Positions 1 to 11,954 are shown, counted from the first letter of the stretch. The stretch: 64,000 nt of DNA from Dallia pectoralis (GCA_029465975.1 CM055755.1:12646738-12710737); one strand, 5' to 3'. The notes: generated from the letters alone by a model not told the origin. Made by a program: numbers and translations.

Positions 1-2
1 AA

Positions 3-1073
3 CCTCCCAGCACCGATTCCCAGTACCCGGTCACAACTACAAGATCAACTAGACCCACTAAAGGAGATCCAACAGGCCTCTCAGAGGAGCCTCGTGACAC
101 CACCCTAACGACCAGGACCCAACCTCCCGCTACAGCCGTGACCCAATCTACAGCCGTGACCCAATCTACAGCCGTGACCCAATCTACAGCTGTGACCCAA
201 TCTACAGCCGTGACCCATTCTACAGCCCACATTAATTCACAGGCCTCATCCAAGCCTGCAGAGACAATCATCACCACTGCTGCCAATGTCACTGTGAGTC
301 CCTTGATCAGTACTGAAGGTCCATCCACACCGAAGCTCCCAACTACACAACATGTTGTTGCCATCACCACAACAGGGAATGAAGCGTCTTCAACACAGAC
401 AGACCCAGAAAACCCAAAAAACAACCATGGCATTGTCATAGGCAGCCTGATTGGAGGGTCACTGCTGGGTCTGACGTTGTTCGGTATTGGGTTCTTTGTG
501 AGGAAGTGGCAACAGCAGAAGGTTCAATTGCAGACCACCTCCTGGGCCGGGCCCACTCCGTTCATGGACGGTGGATACCAAACTCGCTCTGATGATGCTG
601 ACCTCAGTGCAGTCCAAATGAGGGACTCCAACCGGATTTCCTTCTCCGGATTCCTGTCTCAGCGGCTGTCCAAAAGAATGTCTCTCCTTCAGGAAACGGA
701 CGAGCACATTCACCTGAATGAAGTTCCGGTAGGACTTACGTTTGGGAGGGAGTCAGATTCCGGCGATGTTCAACCTATAAACGGTACCGCTGCTGTGGAC
801 AAAGACAAGACCCAGACCAAAGCAGCAGAACCTCCAGTCAGCTCATCATCTCCTACTCCATCTGCAGGGACACCTGCTACGACACTAACTGAAGAACAAC
901 TGCCTTTGGCTCACTTAGAGGTTATTGACCTGAAGCAAGACAGTGTTCCCCCTCTCCCTCCTTCAACGACAGATTTACCAAAAACATTCCCCCTACCATT
1001 TCTGGATGTCGACCTGTCCCTCACCTCAGAGCAGACCAGCCCACCTCCACCAGAGAACACAGATCTTCCTTGA
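3..1073 (+). CDS. evi2b: EVI2B-like type I membrane protein, 3' part (5' end outside window)
   Basis: The frame is open from the first bases of the window to a TGA at 1071-1073, giving about 356 visible residues. The signal peptide and true start must lie to the left. The visible ectodomain is Thr/Ser/Pro-rich and mucin-like, with a six-residue TAVTQS repeat. One transmembrane helix is encoded at about 429-505 (GIVIGSLIGG...LFGIGFF), followed by a basic stop-transfer RKWQQQK. The cytoplasmic tail keeps marks I recall from mammalian EVI2B: WAGPTPFMDG just after the membrane, a basic/Ser block (SQRLSKRMSLL) and a proline-rich acidic end (PPPPENTDLP). Position supports this: in mammals EVI2B lies beside OMG in a large NF1 intron, antisense to NF1, and the order is the same here. 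Mammalian EVI2B is a haematopoietic surface protein; function in fish is inferred. EVI2A is not seen. Confidence 0.8.
   Translation, partial: PPSTDSQYPVTTTRSTRPTKGDPTGLSEEPRDTTLTTRTQPPATAVTQSTAVTQSTAVTQSTAVTQSTAVTHSTAHINSQASSKPAETIITTAANVTVSPLISTEGPSTPKLPTTQHVVAITTTGNEASSTQTDPENPKNNHGIVIGSLIGGSLLGLTLFGIGFFVRKWQQQKVQLQTTSWAGPTPFMDGGYQTRSDDADLSAVQMRDSNRISFSGFLSQRLSKRMSLLQETDEHIHLNEVPVGLTFGRESDSGDVQPINGTAAVDKDKTQTKAAEPPVSSSSPTPSAGTPATTLTEEQLPLAHLEVIDLKQDSVPPLPPSTTDLPKTFPLPFLDVDLSLTSEQTSPPPPENTDLP
133..225 (+). repeat. In-frame 18-bp coding repeat (five copies)
   Basis: The unit acagccgtgacccaatct is repeated about five times without breaking the reading frame, giving tandem TAVTQS in the mucin-like ectodomain. 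Thr/Ser-rich coding repeats of this kind often vary in copy number. Confidence 0.85.
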
Positions 1074-1174
1074 TATGATGCTCCTTGAACAATCACCAAG
1101 CAAATGCCAAAACACAGGAAACCCACTCTTCTCTCCTTTCACACAAATTCCAATCTTATTCCTATCAGTAGATT

Positions 1175-1730
1175 CAGATTCAAGATTCAAAGTTTTATTG
1201 TCATGTGTACAGAGTGACTTGCATCAAACTGCACAATGACATTCTTATGACATGGCAAGCAACAACTACGTAGTTGGAAGAATAAAAATAGAATTAGAAC
1301 AATATACAGAATATACATCGCTACAAAATATACATAATGAAGTGAGAATATGGACATTATGCAACCCGTAGATACTAAAAATACTGTAATTAAAGTGATC
1401 TAGTGCCAGTAGTGGGTACCAGTAGTGAATATACAGAATATACATAATGAAGTGCATATGGACAGTATGCAGACCTTAAATACTGTAATAAAAGTGATCT
1501 AGTGCCAGTAATGGGTACCAGTATAATAGACAGAATATACAGAATACTAGTTACAGGATATACATAATGACGTGAATATGGCCAGTATGCAAACCTTAGA
1601 TACTAAAATACAGCAATAAAAGTGATCTGGTGCCAGTGGTAGATACATGGAGGTAGGATCAGTTGGTCTGGTTGAGGAGCCTAATGGTCTGAGGAGAGCA
1701 GCTGTTCTGTACATTTTGAACATCCAATAG
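1175..1730. repeat. Dispersed repeat with internal diverged units
   Basis: Begins with a motif common in fish dispersed repeats (ttcaaagttttattgtcatg at about 1189). It then has three diverged copies of a module containing 'atatacataatgaagtg', 'atatggacattatgcaa' and 'aagtgatctagtgccagt' (about 1310-1660), and ends with 'gaggagcctaatggtctgag'. No coding potential. An AATAAA at 1281-1286 is a possible EVI2B polyadenylation signal, though it lies in the repeat. Confidence 0.5.
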
Positions 1731-2491
1731 TTAAACCTCCTTGTGATTAATCAGTTCGTGTATCTTCCACTAAATTGGATTGCTAAAACACAGCAATAAC
1801 AACACACAATTCAGCATGATGTTTTAGACGTTGACCACAAATCAGCTTTTTACATACAATGTTTGTTGTCCCTTTCATATTATAAAAGGACAACCAAAAG
1901 ACTACAGAGAAAGCGGGGCCTGTCCCGATCATTTATTTATTTAATGCAAGAATAACAGCTTTTTCTTCAGTCCTTTTACAGAATGAAGCAGTAATGAAAA
2001 GGCCAAAGTATCTGTGTCATATGTCAATTCTGAGAAAGATGTATGTCTAAATTACTGTACAAGTGCATTTGTGAGAGGCAAGTAGAAATGACCAGTCACT
2101 GCACAAATGTACTTGCCTAGAGAACGATTCAAGGAAATGAAACAAGCCAGTGTAAAACCCTCCAACCTCCTCAAGTGCATACATAACTTGACTCTCAGTA
2201 AGAGAAGAGCATTTCCGCACACTCAGAATGAACGCAGTTTTGAATTTAATTAATCGTTCGATCGAATTACCTTCAGTAGTGCTTCTGTAAATAATATAAA
2301 TAAATTATGTGAAAAGTGGTGGAGGAAACCTTCATCAGCCATTATTGATAGAATAACAATGGAATTAAATCTGGAGTCACACAATGACTTGTCACAGAAA
2401 GGCCTGCAGTTTATTAGGCTGGGGACAAATACATTTGAATGAAGTTTAAAAGCTTGTAAAAATGCAAAGTGCTTGGTAATCCGTTCCAATA
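1731..2491. other. AT-rich intronic/intergenic DNA, nothing recognised
   Basis: No credible coding region, RNA gene or repeat seen on either strand. Confidence 0.4.
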
Positions 2492-2862
2492 AATAATGAA
2501 ATTATTATTCATTACTACACTTGACGCTCTTTTATTTTACTATGTTTTACTACTCACTATTCAAGAGGTTCATCTTTAATTCTTCATCTAAACACGCGGT
2601 TACCACACACCACTTAATAATGAAATTATTATTCATTACTACCCTTGACTCTCTTTTATTTTACTATGTTTTACTACTCACTATTCAAGAGGTTCATCAT
2701 TAATTCTTCATCTAAACACGCTGTTACTACATAACACTTAATAATGAAATTATTATTCATTACTACACTTGACGCTCTTTTATTTTACTATGTTGTACTA
2801 CTCACTATTCAAGAGGTTCATCTTCATTTCTTCATCTAAATACGCTGTTACCAGACACCTTT
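2492..2862. repeat. Triplicated 124-bp unit
   Basis: Three near-identical head-to-tail copies of about 124 bp start at 2492, 2616 and 2740. Each begins aataatgaaattattattca and contains ttcaagaggttcatc. The short open frames inside are by-products of the repeat. Confidence 0.85.
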
Positions 2863-4101
2863 TTAATCTGCCAGGTTCCAGGTTGATGAACACAGACCAC
2901 GGGTGTGAACATCTGGTGTATTTTCTACATGCAGGTTATTTTAATATGTATATGGAAATGTGTAGACAACTGCACTAAAACTTAGCTGATGAGACCATCA
3001 ATGGACAACAAAGTACGTATAAATGAGAAAGAGCAGTTTGGGTGAGCCAGGCCGTACACCGTTAGTGTCTTACTGCAGTGCAGCAGGCACTTCCAGTGTT
3101 TTTCAGCGCTGTACAGAAATACACTAAGAGCAGTGAGCTGACAGACCACAAGACAGGAAAATGTCAGACACACAAATAACACATCGATGTTTCATCTGAA
3201 CACATGCACAAGAGCACGCACACACACGCACGCGCACACACGTGCATGCACACACACACACACACACACAGATGTTTCTTCCATTCCCAGTCAAGTACAA
3301 TGTATCTATTGAAAAATTCTTGCAGACTTCCCTGGGTTGACACGGTGACAGAACAGCACACAGAAGTGGAGGGAGAGTAACAGGGGAAGTAGCTGAAGTT
3401 GAGCAAGAATGAGAAACTATTTTAAGTCCCGTTTCACACTTACTCTTGTCACATCTGCAGTTCCAGTCAGACCGTGTCTGCAAAGTAACAACTCAGTGTT
3501 TCGTATCAATCTTACTGGGGGCTTGCTACTGTAGTCATAACAGAATCCATGCCTTGTTCATCTAATTGCAGATCCACAATTCTACTGTCCTAACAATCTA
3601 TCATAGTGCTAGTCCATTTATCAGGACAATGCATCCTAATTCTGTCAGTTCTCATTCTAAAACCGTTGCTTTTGCTCTGACTAAGTTCATTTTCCATCGA
3701 GTCGGTTACAAAGTGTGAAACATTTTTGTGAAGACAGATTTTCTATGCGGTTTGTGAAACTAATTCAGTTTCAATGCATTGCTCATAACTTTCAACATGA
3801 AGGAAATAGCGCTTTACATTATTTAATATACTGATCTGAGGTGAGTAGAACACATTATCTGCACTTACAGCTTATTAGTATTCAAGCTGGAACTAACTAA
3901 GCTGTGATTGGTGTTGCCATGCAGTTTCCCTCTTTTCATTGGACTGGCGTTGCCATGCTGACTTCAGCCACTGCACCAAGGAGAGTCTTTCTTACTGGTG
4001 TTCATTTGCAGACTCATTCGTATGGAGAGATTGATGTAGGCACAACATTGTATGCTTTATGTCACCTCGGCATAGTAAATGGCCAACTTGGCCTGAACAC
4101 T
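2863..4101. other. Unique intronic DNA with a CA/CG-rich microsatellite
   Basis: Only a (CA)n tract with CG interruptions at about 3208-3272 stands out. No gene is supported. Confidence 0.4.
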
Positions 4102-4491
4102 GGCTGATTATCCATCCAAACAGCTGAGAGGACGGCTCTCTTTCTGAAACAGAGGCTGATTATCCATCCAAACAGCTGAGAGGACGGCTCTCTTTCTGAA
4201 ACAGAGGCTGATTATCAGAGGTGTGGACTCGAGTCATGTGACTTGGACTCGAGTCAGACTCGAGTCATGAATTTGATGACTTCAGACTCGACTCGACAAG
4301 ACTTGCAACTCGACTTGGACTTGAACATCAATGACTCGTGACTTCACTTGGACTTGCGCCTTTTGACTCAAGAAGACTCGCTACTTCCCATGAAAACTGG
4401 GGAAGAAAATGTTCACACGGCCGCGCCGCTCTAAGTTTATCTGCATCTGTGAAAAAAAATGCATGCAGAGAGCACGCGCGCTGCCTGCACG

Positions 4492-4752
4492 ACATCCAAT
4501 CACTGTAGTCCCACGTTGTTTTGATTCGACATCCAATCACTGTAGTCCCACGTTGTTTTGATTCGACATCCAATCACTGTAGTCCCACGTTGTTTTGATT
4601 GGACATCCAATCACTGTAGTCCCACGTTGTTTTGATTGGACATCCAATCACTGTAGTCCCACGTTGTTTTGATTGGACATCCAATCACTGTAGTCCCACG
4701 TTGTTTTGATTCGACATCCAATCACTGTAGTCCCACGTTGTTTTGATTAGAC
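4492..4752. repeat. 37-bp minisatellite inside the hAT element
   Basis: About seven copies of gacatccaatcactgtagtc...gttgttttgatt, differing mainly at the last two bases (tcg/tgg). It lies wholly within the element at 4216-6359. Confidence 0.85.
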
Positions 4753-4818
4753 AGCATCCAAGCAGGCACATTGCAAGACAACCAATGAAGCACAAGCAAC
4801 AACACGCCAGTTGTCAAA

Positions 4819-4968
4819 ATGATACCGAATATAGTTTCGTTTGGCTATAAAAATTACGAGGTAGTCGACAAAAAAAGAGTTGCAATTTGCAAAACATGCG
4901 GGTCGAAGATTACAGACGGAGCTGCGCACGGGCACGCTCACACGCACACACATACACGTCTCTATGGA
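4819..4968 (+). pseudogene. Remnant BED-like zinc-finger start of a hAT transposase
   Basis: A plus-strand frame encodes MIPNIVSFGYK... followed by a C-x2-C pair (CKTCGSK) in a context like the N-terminal BED finger of hAT transposases. It runs into a CA repeat (HAHTHTHT) and ends. It is a transposon relic, not a host gene. Confidence 0.45.
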
Positions 4969-7429
4969 GTCATTCCAATTATATTATCAGGTTGGTCCAT
5001 TTTTTCAGAAGTGATCATTTTGAGGAGTGAGGATTTTATTAATGACATGTTTAAAAAAGTTCAGGCTAAAAGGACCCATGGCTATTTGAAAGTTAAACTG
5101 TTTTGCAATATGAGGTTAGGGCTGGACAATAATTCAATATCAATATATATCGCGGTAAAAAAAAATCAATAACGGTGATATGATTTCTAAACACATTTTC
5201 GATATTTCAATATTTTTGCTGATCTCCAACACGGCAAGTTTAAGCTACAAAATGAGCGCCCATGACCGCAATTCAAACGTGACTGAACGAGCTTCCATAA
5301 GTGAGGAGAAAGCAGACAGTTGATATGAGAGGAAAGACTAATTCAGTGGTAGGGAAGTGGTTCAGCTTTCTGAGATCTGATAAACTTCAGGTTTCAGCGT
5401 GATGCTACATGTGCTGGAGAATGAGAGGCTCAAAAGCGCATAAAGCCAACATAGGAGCTTGGATCTTCCGCGTTGACTGGCCCATGACGTCATGATGGAC
5501 ATGCGCTTTTGAGCACTCTCATTCTCCGAGCATGTTGCGACATGCGCGTTCATGAGCTTCTCTCTCGTGTCTCTTAAATCCACGGCCACGTAGCGAACTC
5601 ATGAACTCACCTCTTCATTGTCTAACATGTTCACTAACTTTAAACGATATGTTTATAAGAACAAGTTTTGTTGCAAGAAGTTTTGTGTAAAGAATAATAT
5701 AATCAGCCTTTGTTATTGTTTAAAGTTAAATATATTAATAAGGTCAGTCTCAGAGTCAAATTGTTTATTTGACTTTTCTTGTTTGTATAAAGGTTAAAAT
5801 CAAATAAAAGGTGAACTTTAATTTATTTGTACCGTTTATTTCTAAAATATTATTTAGTTTTATAGGAGGAGGCTCAAAAGACTTGGCAAATGTATTTTTC
5901 AGAAGATTATATACAGACATCCGTTGTGGGTGTTCATGGCATTTTTTCTGAGGCTTTTATATTGTTCAGATCGACATCGGAATTATATCGTATCGACCGA
6001 AATTAAGAAACCGGACTGAAGTTGCTGTGCATTGTTCTAGTGCAATATGCTGTTGAAATACAATCATTTTTTGTGAAATAAAATTTTCTGTTTTTTACTG
6101 TATTTGATTAATGTCATTGTATAAAAAGAGGTTTAAATAAATACAAATCTTACAGACATACATGATTTGTATAAATTCTGTGGTAAGATGACTTGAAATG
6201 ACTCGAAACTAAAATGGTAGGACTTTGGACTCGACTTGAGACTTGTTGGCTTTGACTTGTGACTCGACTCGGGACTTGCCTCATCTTTGACTCGACTTGA
6301 CTCGGGACTCGAGGGCAAAGACTTGAGACTTACATAACAATGACTTTGTCCCACCTCTGCTGATTATCCATCCAAACAGCTGAGAGGACGGCTCTCTTTC
6401 TGAAACAGAGGCTGATTATCCATCCAAACAGCTGAGAGGACGGCTCTCTTTCTGAAACAGAGGCTGATTATCCATCCAAACAGCTGAGAGGACGGCTCTC
6501 TTTCTGAAACAGAGGCTGATTATCCATCCAAACAGCTGAGAGGACGGCTCTCTTTCTGAAACAGAGGCTGATTATCCATCCAAACAGCTGAGAGGACGGC
6601 TCTCTTTCTGAAACAGAGGCTGATTATCCATCCAAACAGCTGAGAGGACGGCTCTCTTTCTGAAACATAGAGGCTGATTATCCATCCAAACAGCTGAGAG
6701 GACGGCTCTCTTTCTGAAAAATGACGAATGCGTTACGTTGGACAGGAAGAGTCTTAGTTTCAAATTCCTTATATGACCTATAAATCTGAACTGTCCCCAC
6801 TGCAACTGCATATGGTACCTATTGTCATTTGTCAGTTTCTAGTGGTTTGCAGATGGTGACCACACAAGGCAACAGTTTCCTGACTGATCCTTTACACAAT
6901 TCTATTCAACCGCAGAGCTGTGTCTCAGAGGTTCATTGTCCTAAGGACAACTACAGTGGGTAGAGCAAGCATTTTATATACTGGCGATTTTGTCTGTCAT
7001 TTTTTATCATAGATACTCTTCAACTCTGAGTGACAGAATCTAAAACAAAAATCACAATAAATGTATGTAAATCATTTAGCAGGTTATTGCATGACATAAG
7101 TATTTGATACAGCAGAAAAGCCGAACTTAATATTTGTTGCAGAAACCTTTGTTTGTAATTACAGACATCATACGTCTCCTCTAGTTCCAGGTTTGCACAC
7201 TCTGCAGCAGGGATTTGGCCCACGCCTCCATACAGACCTCCTTCCGGTTTCGGAGCTGTCGCCCTCCAAATACACTCTATAGGGTTCAGGTCTGTAGACT
7301 GGCTAGGCCACTCCAGGACCTTGAGATGCCTTACAGAGCCACTCCTTAGTTGCCCTGGCTGTGTGTTTTGGGTCTTTGTCATGCTGAAACACCCAGCCAC
7401 AACCGATCTTCAATGCTCTTACTGAGGGA

Positions 7430-7597
7430 AGGAGGTTGTTGACCAAGATCTCACGATACATGGCCCCACCCATCCTCCCCTCAATAGGAGGTTGTTGGTC
7501 CAGACCTCACGATACATGGCCCCATCCATCCTCCCCTCAATAGGAGGTTGTTGGTCCAGACCTCACGATACATGGCCCATCGATCCTCCCCTCAATA
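7430..7597 (-). repeat. 56-bp triplication inside Tc1 transposase sequence
   Basis: Three copies of aggaggttgttggtcc...cccctcaat starting at 7430, 7486 and 7542. In known Tc1 elements this stretch occurs once, so it has been tandemly copied after insertion. The 56-bp period changes the reading frame. Confidence 0.8.
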
Positions 7598-8094
7598 TGG
7601 TGCAGTCAGCCTGTCCCCTTTGTAGAAAAGCATCCCCAAAGAATGATGTTTCCACCTCCATGCTTCACGGTTGGGATGGTGTTCTTGGGGTTGTACTAAT
7701 TCTTCTTCTTCCTCCAAACACGAGTGGAGTTCAGACCAAAAAGCATCAGACCACATGACCTTCTCCCATTACCCATCTGGATCATCCAGATGGTCATTGG
7801 CAAACTTCAGACGGGCCTGGACATGCGGTGGCTTGAGCAGGGGGACCTTGTGTGTGCTGCAGGATTTTAATCCATAATGGATTTATTTGAGACTGTAGTC
7901 CCAGCTATCTTCAGGTCAATGACCAGGTCCTGCCATGTAGTTCTGGGCTGATCTCTCACCTTCCTCATGATCATTGAGGCCCCACGAGGTGAGATCTTGC
8001 ATGGAGCCCCAGACCGAGGGAGATTGACCTTCATCTTGAACTTCTTCCATTTCCTAATAATTGCACCAACCGTTGTTTCCTTCTCACCAAGCTG

Positions 8095-8635
8095 CTTGCC
8101 TATTGTCCTGTAGCCCATCCCAGCTGCTTGCCTATTGTCCTGTAGCCCATCCCAGCTGCTTGCCTATTGTCCTGTAGCCCATCCCAGCTGCTTGCCTATT
8201 GTCCTGTAGCCCATCCCAGCTGCTTGCCTATTGTCCTGTAGCCCATCCCAGCTATTTGCCTATTGTCATGTAACCCATCCCAGCTGCTTGCCTATTGTCC
8301 TGTAGCCCATCCCAGCTGCTTGCCTATTGTCCTGTAGCCCATCCCAGCTGCTTGCCTATTGTCCTGTAGCCCATCCCAGCTGCTTGCCTATTGTCCTGTA
8401 GCCCATCCCAGCTGCTTGCCTATTGTCCTGTAGCCCATCTCAGCTGCTTGCCTATTGTCCTGTAGCCCATCCCAGCTGCTTGCCTATTGTCCTGTAGCCC
8501 ATCCCAGCTGCTTGCCTATTGTCCTGTAGCCCATCCCAGCTGCTTGCCTATTGTCCTGTAGCCCATCCCAGCTGCTTGCCTATTGTCCTGTAGCCCATCT
8601 CAGCTGCTTGCCTATTGTCCTGTAGCCCATCTCAG
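8095..8635 (-). repeat. 32-bp minisatellite from the transposase DNA-binding region
   Basis: About 17 copies of gcttgcctattgtcctgtag + cccatcccagct. On the minus strand one unit reads MGYRTIGKQLG, part of the Tc1 transposase helix-turn-helix. The 32-bp unit is not a multiple of three, so the array destroys the transposase frame. Confidence 0.9.
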
Positions 8636-8996
8636 GCTTGTGCAGGTCTACATATTTATCCCTGATGTCATTTCACAGCTCTCTGGTCTTGGTTATTGTA
8701 GAGAGGTTGGAATCTGTTTGAGTGTGTGGACAGGTGCAGTTAACACAGGTAAAGAGTGGAGAACAGGAGGGCTTCCTGTCTGTGAGACCTGACATTCTTA
8801 CTGGTTGGTAGTTGATTAAATACTTATGTCACGCAATAAACTGCAAAATGATTTTTTTTTTAATCATACAATGTGATTTTCTGGATATTTTGTTTTAGAT
8901 TTTGTCACTCAGAGTTGAAGAGTACCTATGATAAAAATGACAGACTCCTACATGCTTTGTTAGTGGGAAAACCAAATACTTGTTCTCCCCACTTTA

Positions 8997-9853
8997 AAAC
9001 AATCTCTTAAAATAAAATCAACTGTCATAAGAGCAAATACTAGTACCTTGCTTATGTTTCAATGATACCCATTTTGAAATTTTAATTACTTTTTGTCAGA
9101 GTACTTAGGTATAGTAATGACAAATCATTGGTATGAGATTGTGTTAATATTGGCAATCTGTGTTTTACATTAATTACAAATTAGAATTTAATTAATTCAG
9201 ACATATTTGAGGGACCTCCCCTAGGTATCAAAAATCTTATAATCAAATATTTTCACTCAAAATGTCATAAAATTGTGCAAAAAGACTAGTCCCATCATTG
9301 GCACAGAAAACAGCTGGTTGCAACAATGGTGCAATAGGCCAATGCAAGTTTCATATAATGAGAGCTCAAATCAGACCAGGAAAAGCAGACAAGAGGACAG
9401 ATATCCTGGAGGAACCGCAAAGCATAGAACATGTGATTTAAAGAGGATATGTGTGTGCATATATAATCAGAATATAATAAATGTAGTACTGTATCATGTA
9501 CATGAAAAACTGAAAAGAACAGACTAAAGTGTCAACTATATTGTACTTGATGGCATGGTATTGAAGCATTTAAGATCTTTTTCTCTAGTCTAAAAAAAGA
9601 TGCAAAAGATTAGGCAGCATTACTACATTTGGAAACGAGTAACTTTTTTAGTTTTCCTTGCATTTTGCCATGCTTTTATTGATGGTTGTAATCAAAGAGA
9701 GTTTGTGCAGTGGAGACAAGAGGTAGTGAAAAATACTACCACAAATTAAGCCAACAGTGGTGTGCATGTGTTTTTCTGACTGATGAAAGGAAAGGTGAAA
9801 TGGAACATCACAGTAGAGATGAGTCACCAATGTGAATAAGCCACCAGTTAGTA
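8997..9853. other. AT-rich DNA between two Tc1 elements
   Basis: No gene, RNA or strong repeat recognised. The short plus-strand frame at 9273-9527 has no recognisable domain and is not called. Confidence 0.4.
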
Positions 9854-9855
9854 TA

Positions 9856-11383
9856 CAGTGGGGCAAAAAGTATTTAGTCAGCCACCAAATGTGCAAGTTT
9901 TCCCACTTAAAAAGATGAAAGCCCTGTAATTTTCATCATAGGTACACTTCAACTATGAGACAAAATGAGAAAAAGAAAATATACATTTTTTATGACTTTA
10001 TTTGCAAATAATGGTGGAAAATAATTATTTGGTCAATAAGAAAAGTTTCTCAATACTTTGTTATACACCATTTGTTGGCAATGACAGAGGTAAGTCTTGA
10101 CACACTGTTGCTGGTATTTTGGCCCCTTCCTCCATGCAGATCTCCTCTAGAGCAGTGATGTTCCGGGGCTGTCACTTGGCAACAGGACTTTCAACACCCT
10201 CCAAAGATTTTCTACGGGGTTTGAGATCTGGAGACTGGCTAGGCCACACCAAGACCTTAAAATGCTTCTTATGAAGCCACTCCTTCGTTCGTTGTCCGGG
10301 TGGTGTGTTTGGGATCATTGTCATGCTGAAAGACCCAGCCACGTTTTATCTTTAATGCCCTTGTTGATGAAAGGAGGTTTTCACTCAACATCTCACAATA
10401 CATGGCCCCATTCATTCTTTCCTTTACATGGATCAGTGGTCCTGGTCCCTTTGCAGAAAAACAGCCCCAAAGCAAGATGTATGAAGGTAAAACAGTGACA
10501 TAGGTTCTCTTTCTTAAAATTCGTTTTTTTCTTTTGTAACTATTTTTGTACAAAAGTTTTTCTCTCTTGTAATAGGTTTTGTACAAATAACTAACGCGCA
10601 GAGTTTTGTCACTAAAATTCCACCAGCACTGTGACAAAAGTTTTTCTTTCTTGTAAATCAGTCTGTGCCCAAAGGTTTCACTGAGTTTCCAAACAGAAAC
10701 CCCAAACGTATTCTGACCAATGAACGGATAGCTATAGCGTGGCGCTTTAAACTTCAACAAAATAAAAAAACGAATTTCAAGAAAGAAAACCTATGTACAA
10801 AACTAGTTTCAAAAGAAAAAAACATATTACAAGAAAGAAAACCTATGTACAATACTAGTTTCAAAAGAAAAAAACATATTACAAGAAAGAAAACCTATGT
10901 ACAAAACTAGTTTCAAATGTACAAAACTATTTTCAAAAGAAAAAAACGAATTACAAGAAGACTTATGTCGCTGTTTTACCTTCATAAAGATGTTCCCACC
11001 CCATGCTTCACAGTAGGTATGGTGTTCTTTGGATGCAACTCAGCATTCTTTCTCCTCCAAACACAATGAGTTGAGTTTTCACCAAAAAGTTCTACTTTTT
11101 TTTTTTCATCTGACCATATGACATTCTCCCAATCCTCTTCTGGATCATCCAAATGCTCTCTAGCAAACTTCAGACGGGCCTGGACATGTACTGGCTGAAG
11201 CAGGGGGACACAAATCTTGCTTGTTTGTAGGTGACCAAATACTTATTCTCCATCATAATTTGCAAATAAATTCATAAAAAAAATCCTACAATGTGATTTT
11301 CAGGATTTTTTTCTATGATGAAAAGTACAGGCCACTCTCATCTTTTTAAGTGGTGGCTGACTAAATACTTTTTTGCCCCACTG
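9856..11383 (-). mobile_element. Tc1/mariner element B, deleted and interrupted by a MITE
   Basis: Inverted ends CAGTGGGGCAAAAAGTATTT / ...ACTTTTTTGCCCCACTG lie between TA dinucleotides (9854-9855 and 11384-11385). Minus-strand transposase fragments are legible around 10270-10480 (GWVFQHDNDPKHTTR includes the catalytic D; LLWGCFSAKGPGPLIHV). The N-terminal DNA-binding part is deleted between about 11212 and 11216, and a 505-bp MITE interrupts the catalytic part, so it is immobile by itself. Confidence 0.9.
10481..10985. mobile_element. Foldback MITE inserted in Tc1 element B
   Basis: Ends ATGAAGGTAAAACAG and CTGTTTTACCTTCAT are inverted copies; the arms extend through 'aattcgtttttttcttttg'. 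It is flanked by near-identical 8-bp sequences caagatgt (10473-10480) and aaagatgt (10986-10993), which rejoin into the expected Tc1 sequence when the MITE is removed. Inside are diverged repeats of 'aagaaagaaaacctatgtac' (about 10780-10960). No coding capacity. Confidence 0.85.
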
Positions 11384-11534
11384 TATATACATGTGTAGGG
11401 ATGAGATAGTGGATCACATGAGTCACCTACGTGAATAACCCACTAGTTAGTATGTATAAACGTATAGGGAAGGGGGGGTAAATGGAGAGGGGTGCTTTTG
11501 TTGAGTGGGCTGGATCCTGATCGGATAAAGATTG

Positions 11535-11815
11535 GAGTCAGCACAGATCACCCCTCCCTCACCCTGTCCTCATGTCTCATAATCAGCACAGATCCACCCC
11601 TCGTTCACCCCTCCCTCACCCTGTCCTCATGTCACATAATCAGCACAGATCCACCCCTCGTTCACCCCTCCCTCACCCTGTCCTCATGTCTCATAATCAG
11701 CACAGATCCACCCCTCGTTCACCCCTCCCTCGCCCTGTCCTCATGTCTCATAATCAGCACAGATCCACCCCTCGTTCACCCCTCCCTCGCCCTGTCCTCA
11801 TGTCTCATAATCAGC
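11535..11815. repeat. 57-bp minisatellite, about five copies
   Basis: The unit cagcacagatccacccctcg...tcctcatgtctcataat repeats about five times with few changes. It is open in plus frames only because the unit lacks stops. Confidence 0.85.
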
Positions 11816-11954
11816 AGAGGACCAGCCCTGTGCTGCAATACTCTGTTCCCCGCTCCTCCTCCTCTCAGACCTGCTCTATTCATGAATTCATGAGTGCAGT
11901 GTGCATCAGAAACCTGCAGAGGGGAACCCTGGTTTGGCATGCCAGAAATACACC

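Larger units (their letters stand above)
4216..6359 (+). mobile_element. hAT-type DNA transposon, non-autonomous, with 8-bp target duplication
   Basis: The element is bounded by CAGAGGTG at the left and its complement CACCTCTG at the right. It is flanked by a perfect 8-bp duplication CTGATTAT (4208-4215 and 6360-6367), as expected for hAT elements. The ends are rich in 'gactcgagtc'-type motifs in both orientations (4225-4375, 6190-6330). The inside holds a degenerate zinc-finger coding piece (about 4819-4968), a 37-bp minisatellite, and probably a further MITE from about 5117 ('gggctggacaat'). No intact transposase remains. Confidence 0.85.
4102..6717. repeat. 52-bp minisatellite, split by a hAT insertion
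   Basis: The unit ggctgattatccatccaaac... (52 bp, ending ctctctttctgaaacaga) occurs about twice at 4102-4215 and about seven times at 6360-6717. Copies on both sides are nearly identical. The interval 4216-6359 is a separate transposon inserted into one unit. Confidence 0.9.
6954..8994 (-). mobile_element. Tc1/mariner element A, decayed, internally expanded
   Basis: Left end CAGTGGGTAGAGCAAG after a TA (6952-6953) and right end ...TACTTGTTCTCCCCACT before TA (8995-8996). Subterminal inverted copies of 'caactctgagtgacagaatc' are at about 7021 and 8905. Transposase is on the minus strand in pieces: a catalytic-domain stretch near 7250-7400 (GCFSMTKTQN, WPSQSTDLNPIE) and a helix-turn-helix/linker part near 7867-8118 (KWKKFKMKVNLPRSGAP). 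Frames are broken and two internal tandem expansions (7430-7597 and 8095-8635) lengthen it. Confidence 0.85.
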
